From Polymyxa betae (taxonomy: Eukaryota > Endomyxa > Phytomyxea > Plasmodiophorida > Plasmodiophoridae), in the NCBI GenBank assembly GCA_003693705.1, contig RBZT01000844.1, positions 1-22,753 on the forward strand: DNA of 22,753 nucleotides, read 5' to 3'. Shown in pieces: positions 22,534-22,753 of this stretch. Every line of letters begins with the position of its first letter. The stretch's first letter is position 1. A program made the position numbers and the translations under genes. A model generated the notes under the pieces. The model was not told the origin of the DNA, did no database searches, and was given only the letters and a program-made list of their open reading frames with translations.

Positions 22534-22696
22534 TAATATAAAATTCTGAATTCCCAAGAATCAGCGTACGCAGTTTGACGAACTGCGCACGCAAAGGCTC
22601 CTGATTACGGACGCATAAACCTGATGCATAACAAAGATGCGAACCTGATGGAAGTACGACGACGTACCTTAATATTTATAGGCTCGACTCACGAGA

Positions 22697-22721
22697 GGTC
22701 CGTACGGCATCCGTACGGACC
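22697..22721. repeat. perfect hairpin, 11-bp stem, 3-base loop
   Basis: GGTCCGTACGG, CAT, CCGTACGGACC. It lies beyond the truncated end of copia-2, in DNA with no recognisable gene, close to the window end. Confidence 0.85.
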
Positions 22722-22753
22722 GAGCTGGATTTGGGTCCTGGGATTCGAGCTGG

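Noticed and set aside
1-22753. CRISPR array, prokaryotic operon, rRNA or tRNA gene
   Set aside because: No regular direct repeats with unique spacers, no Shine-Dalgarno-linked gene runs and no rRNA or complete tRNA signatures are visible; all strong coding signals are eukaryotic transposable elements.

Overview
This is repeat-rich nuclear DNA from a eukaryote, probably a filamentous microbe (an oomycete or a fungus; I cannot resolve which). The reasons are the element mix (Ty1/copia, Ty3/gypsy, PIF/Harbinger with a NAM/Myb-like partner, and a MULE-like SWIM protein), the absence of any bacterial gene organisation, and two candidate introns of only 48 and 50 bp. Nearly every coding segment I recognise is a transposable-element gene. 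I see no convincing host gene, rRNA, tRNA or CRISPR array. Two undetermined bases at 11639-11640 mark an assembly gap or ambiguity. Element numbers (copia-1 to -4, gypsy-1 to -5) are local labels used only here.

Layout from left to right: C2H2 zinc-finger remnant (178-343, -); 5' part of copia-1 with its 5' LTR, primer-binding site, gag, protease and pre-integrase (491-2287, -); RNase H half of gypsy-3 (2288-2842, +); unassigned DNA (2843-3584); gag and protease of gypsy-5 (3585-5058, -); unassigned DNA (5059-5641); copia-3 gag to integrase (5642-7410, +); gypsy-2 gag and protease with a large hairpin (7459-9312, +); SWIM-finger gene fragment with two short introns (9563-10462, -); 3' tail and 3' LTR of the copia-1 family (10463-10884, +); reverse-transcriptase half of gypsy-3 (10885-11184, -); gypsy-4 chromodomain end and 3' LTR (11270-11775, +); copia-4 reverse transcriptase (11776-12236, -); PIF/Harbinger remnant with a NAM-like gene (12417-13122, +) and transposase (13161-13800, -); nearly complete LTR retrotransposon gypsy-1 (14051-19459, -) inserted into a MULE-like open frame; second Harbinger remnant (20010-20400, +); copia-2 (20431-22533, +) interrupted by a complete non-autonomous Harbinger-type element (20589-21732).

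The main value of the window is its insertion history. Three insertions can be proved from target-site duplications plus reading-frame continuity across the empty site: copia-1 into gypsy-3 (TSD CTCCG), gypsy-1 into a MULE-like frame (TSD CGAAG), and the Harbinger MITE into the copia-2 integrase (TSD TTA). In the first case the two halves of the gypsy-3 target lie 8.6 kb apart in opposite orientation. Each is attached to one copia LTR and each carries the matching TSD. This implies an inversion of about 10 kb with one end inside the copia element, or an assembly misjoin with the same effect.

Only gypsy-1 pol is a long intact reading frame (protease, reverse transcriptase, RNase H, integrase, chromodomain). 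Its gag is broken, so this copy would need Gag from elsewhere. I did not find a new host defence or metabolic system.
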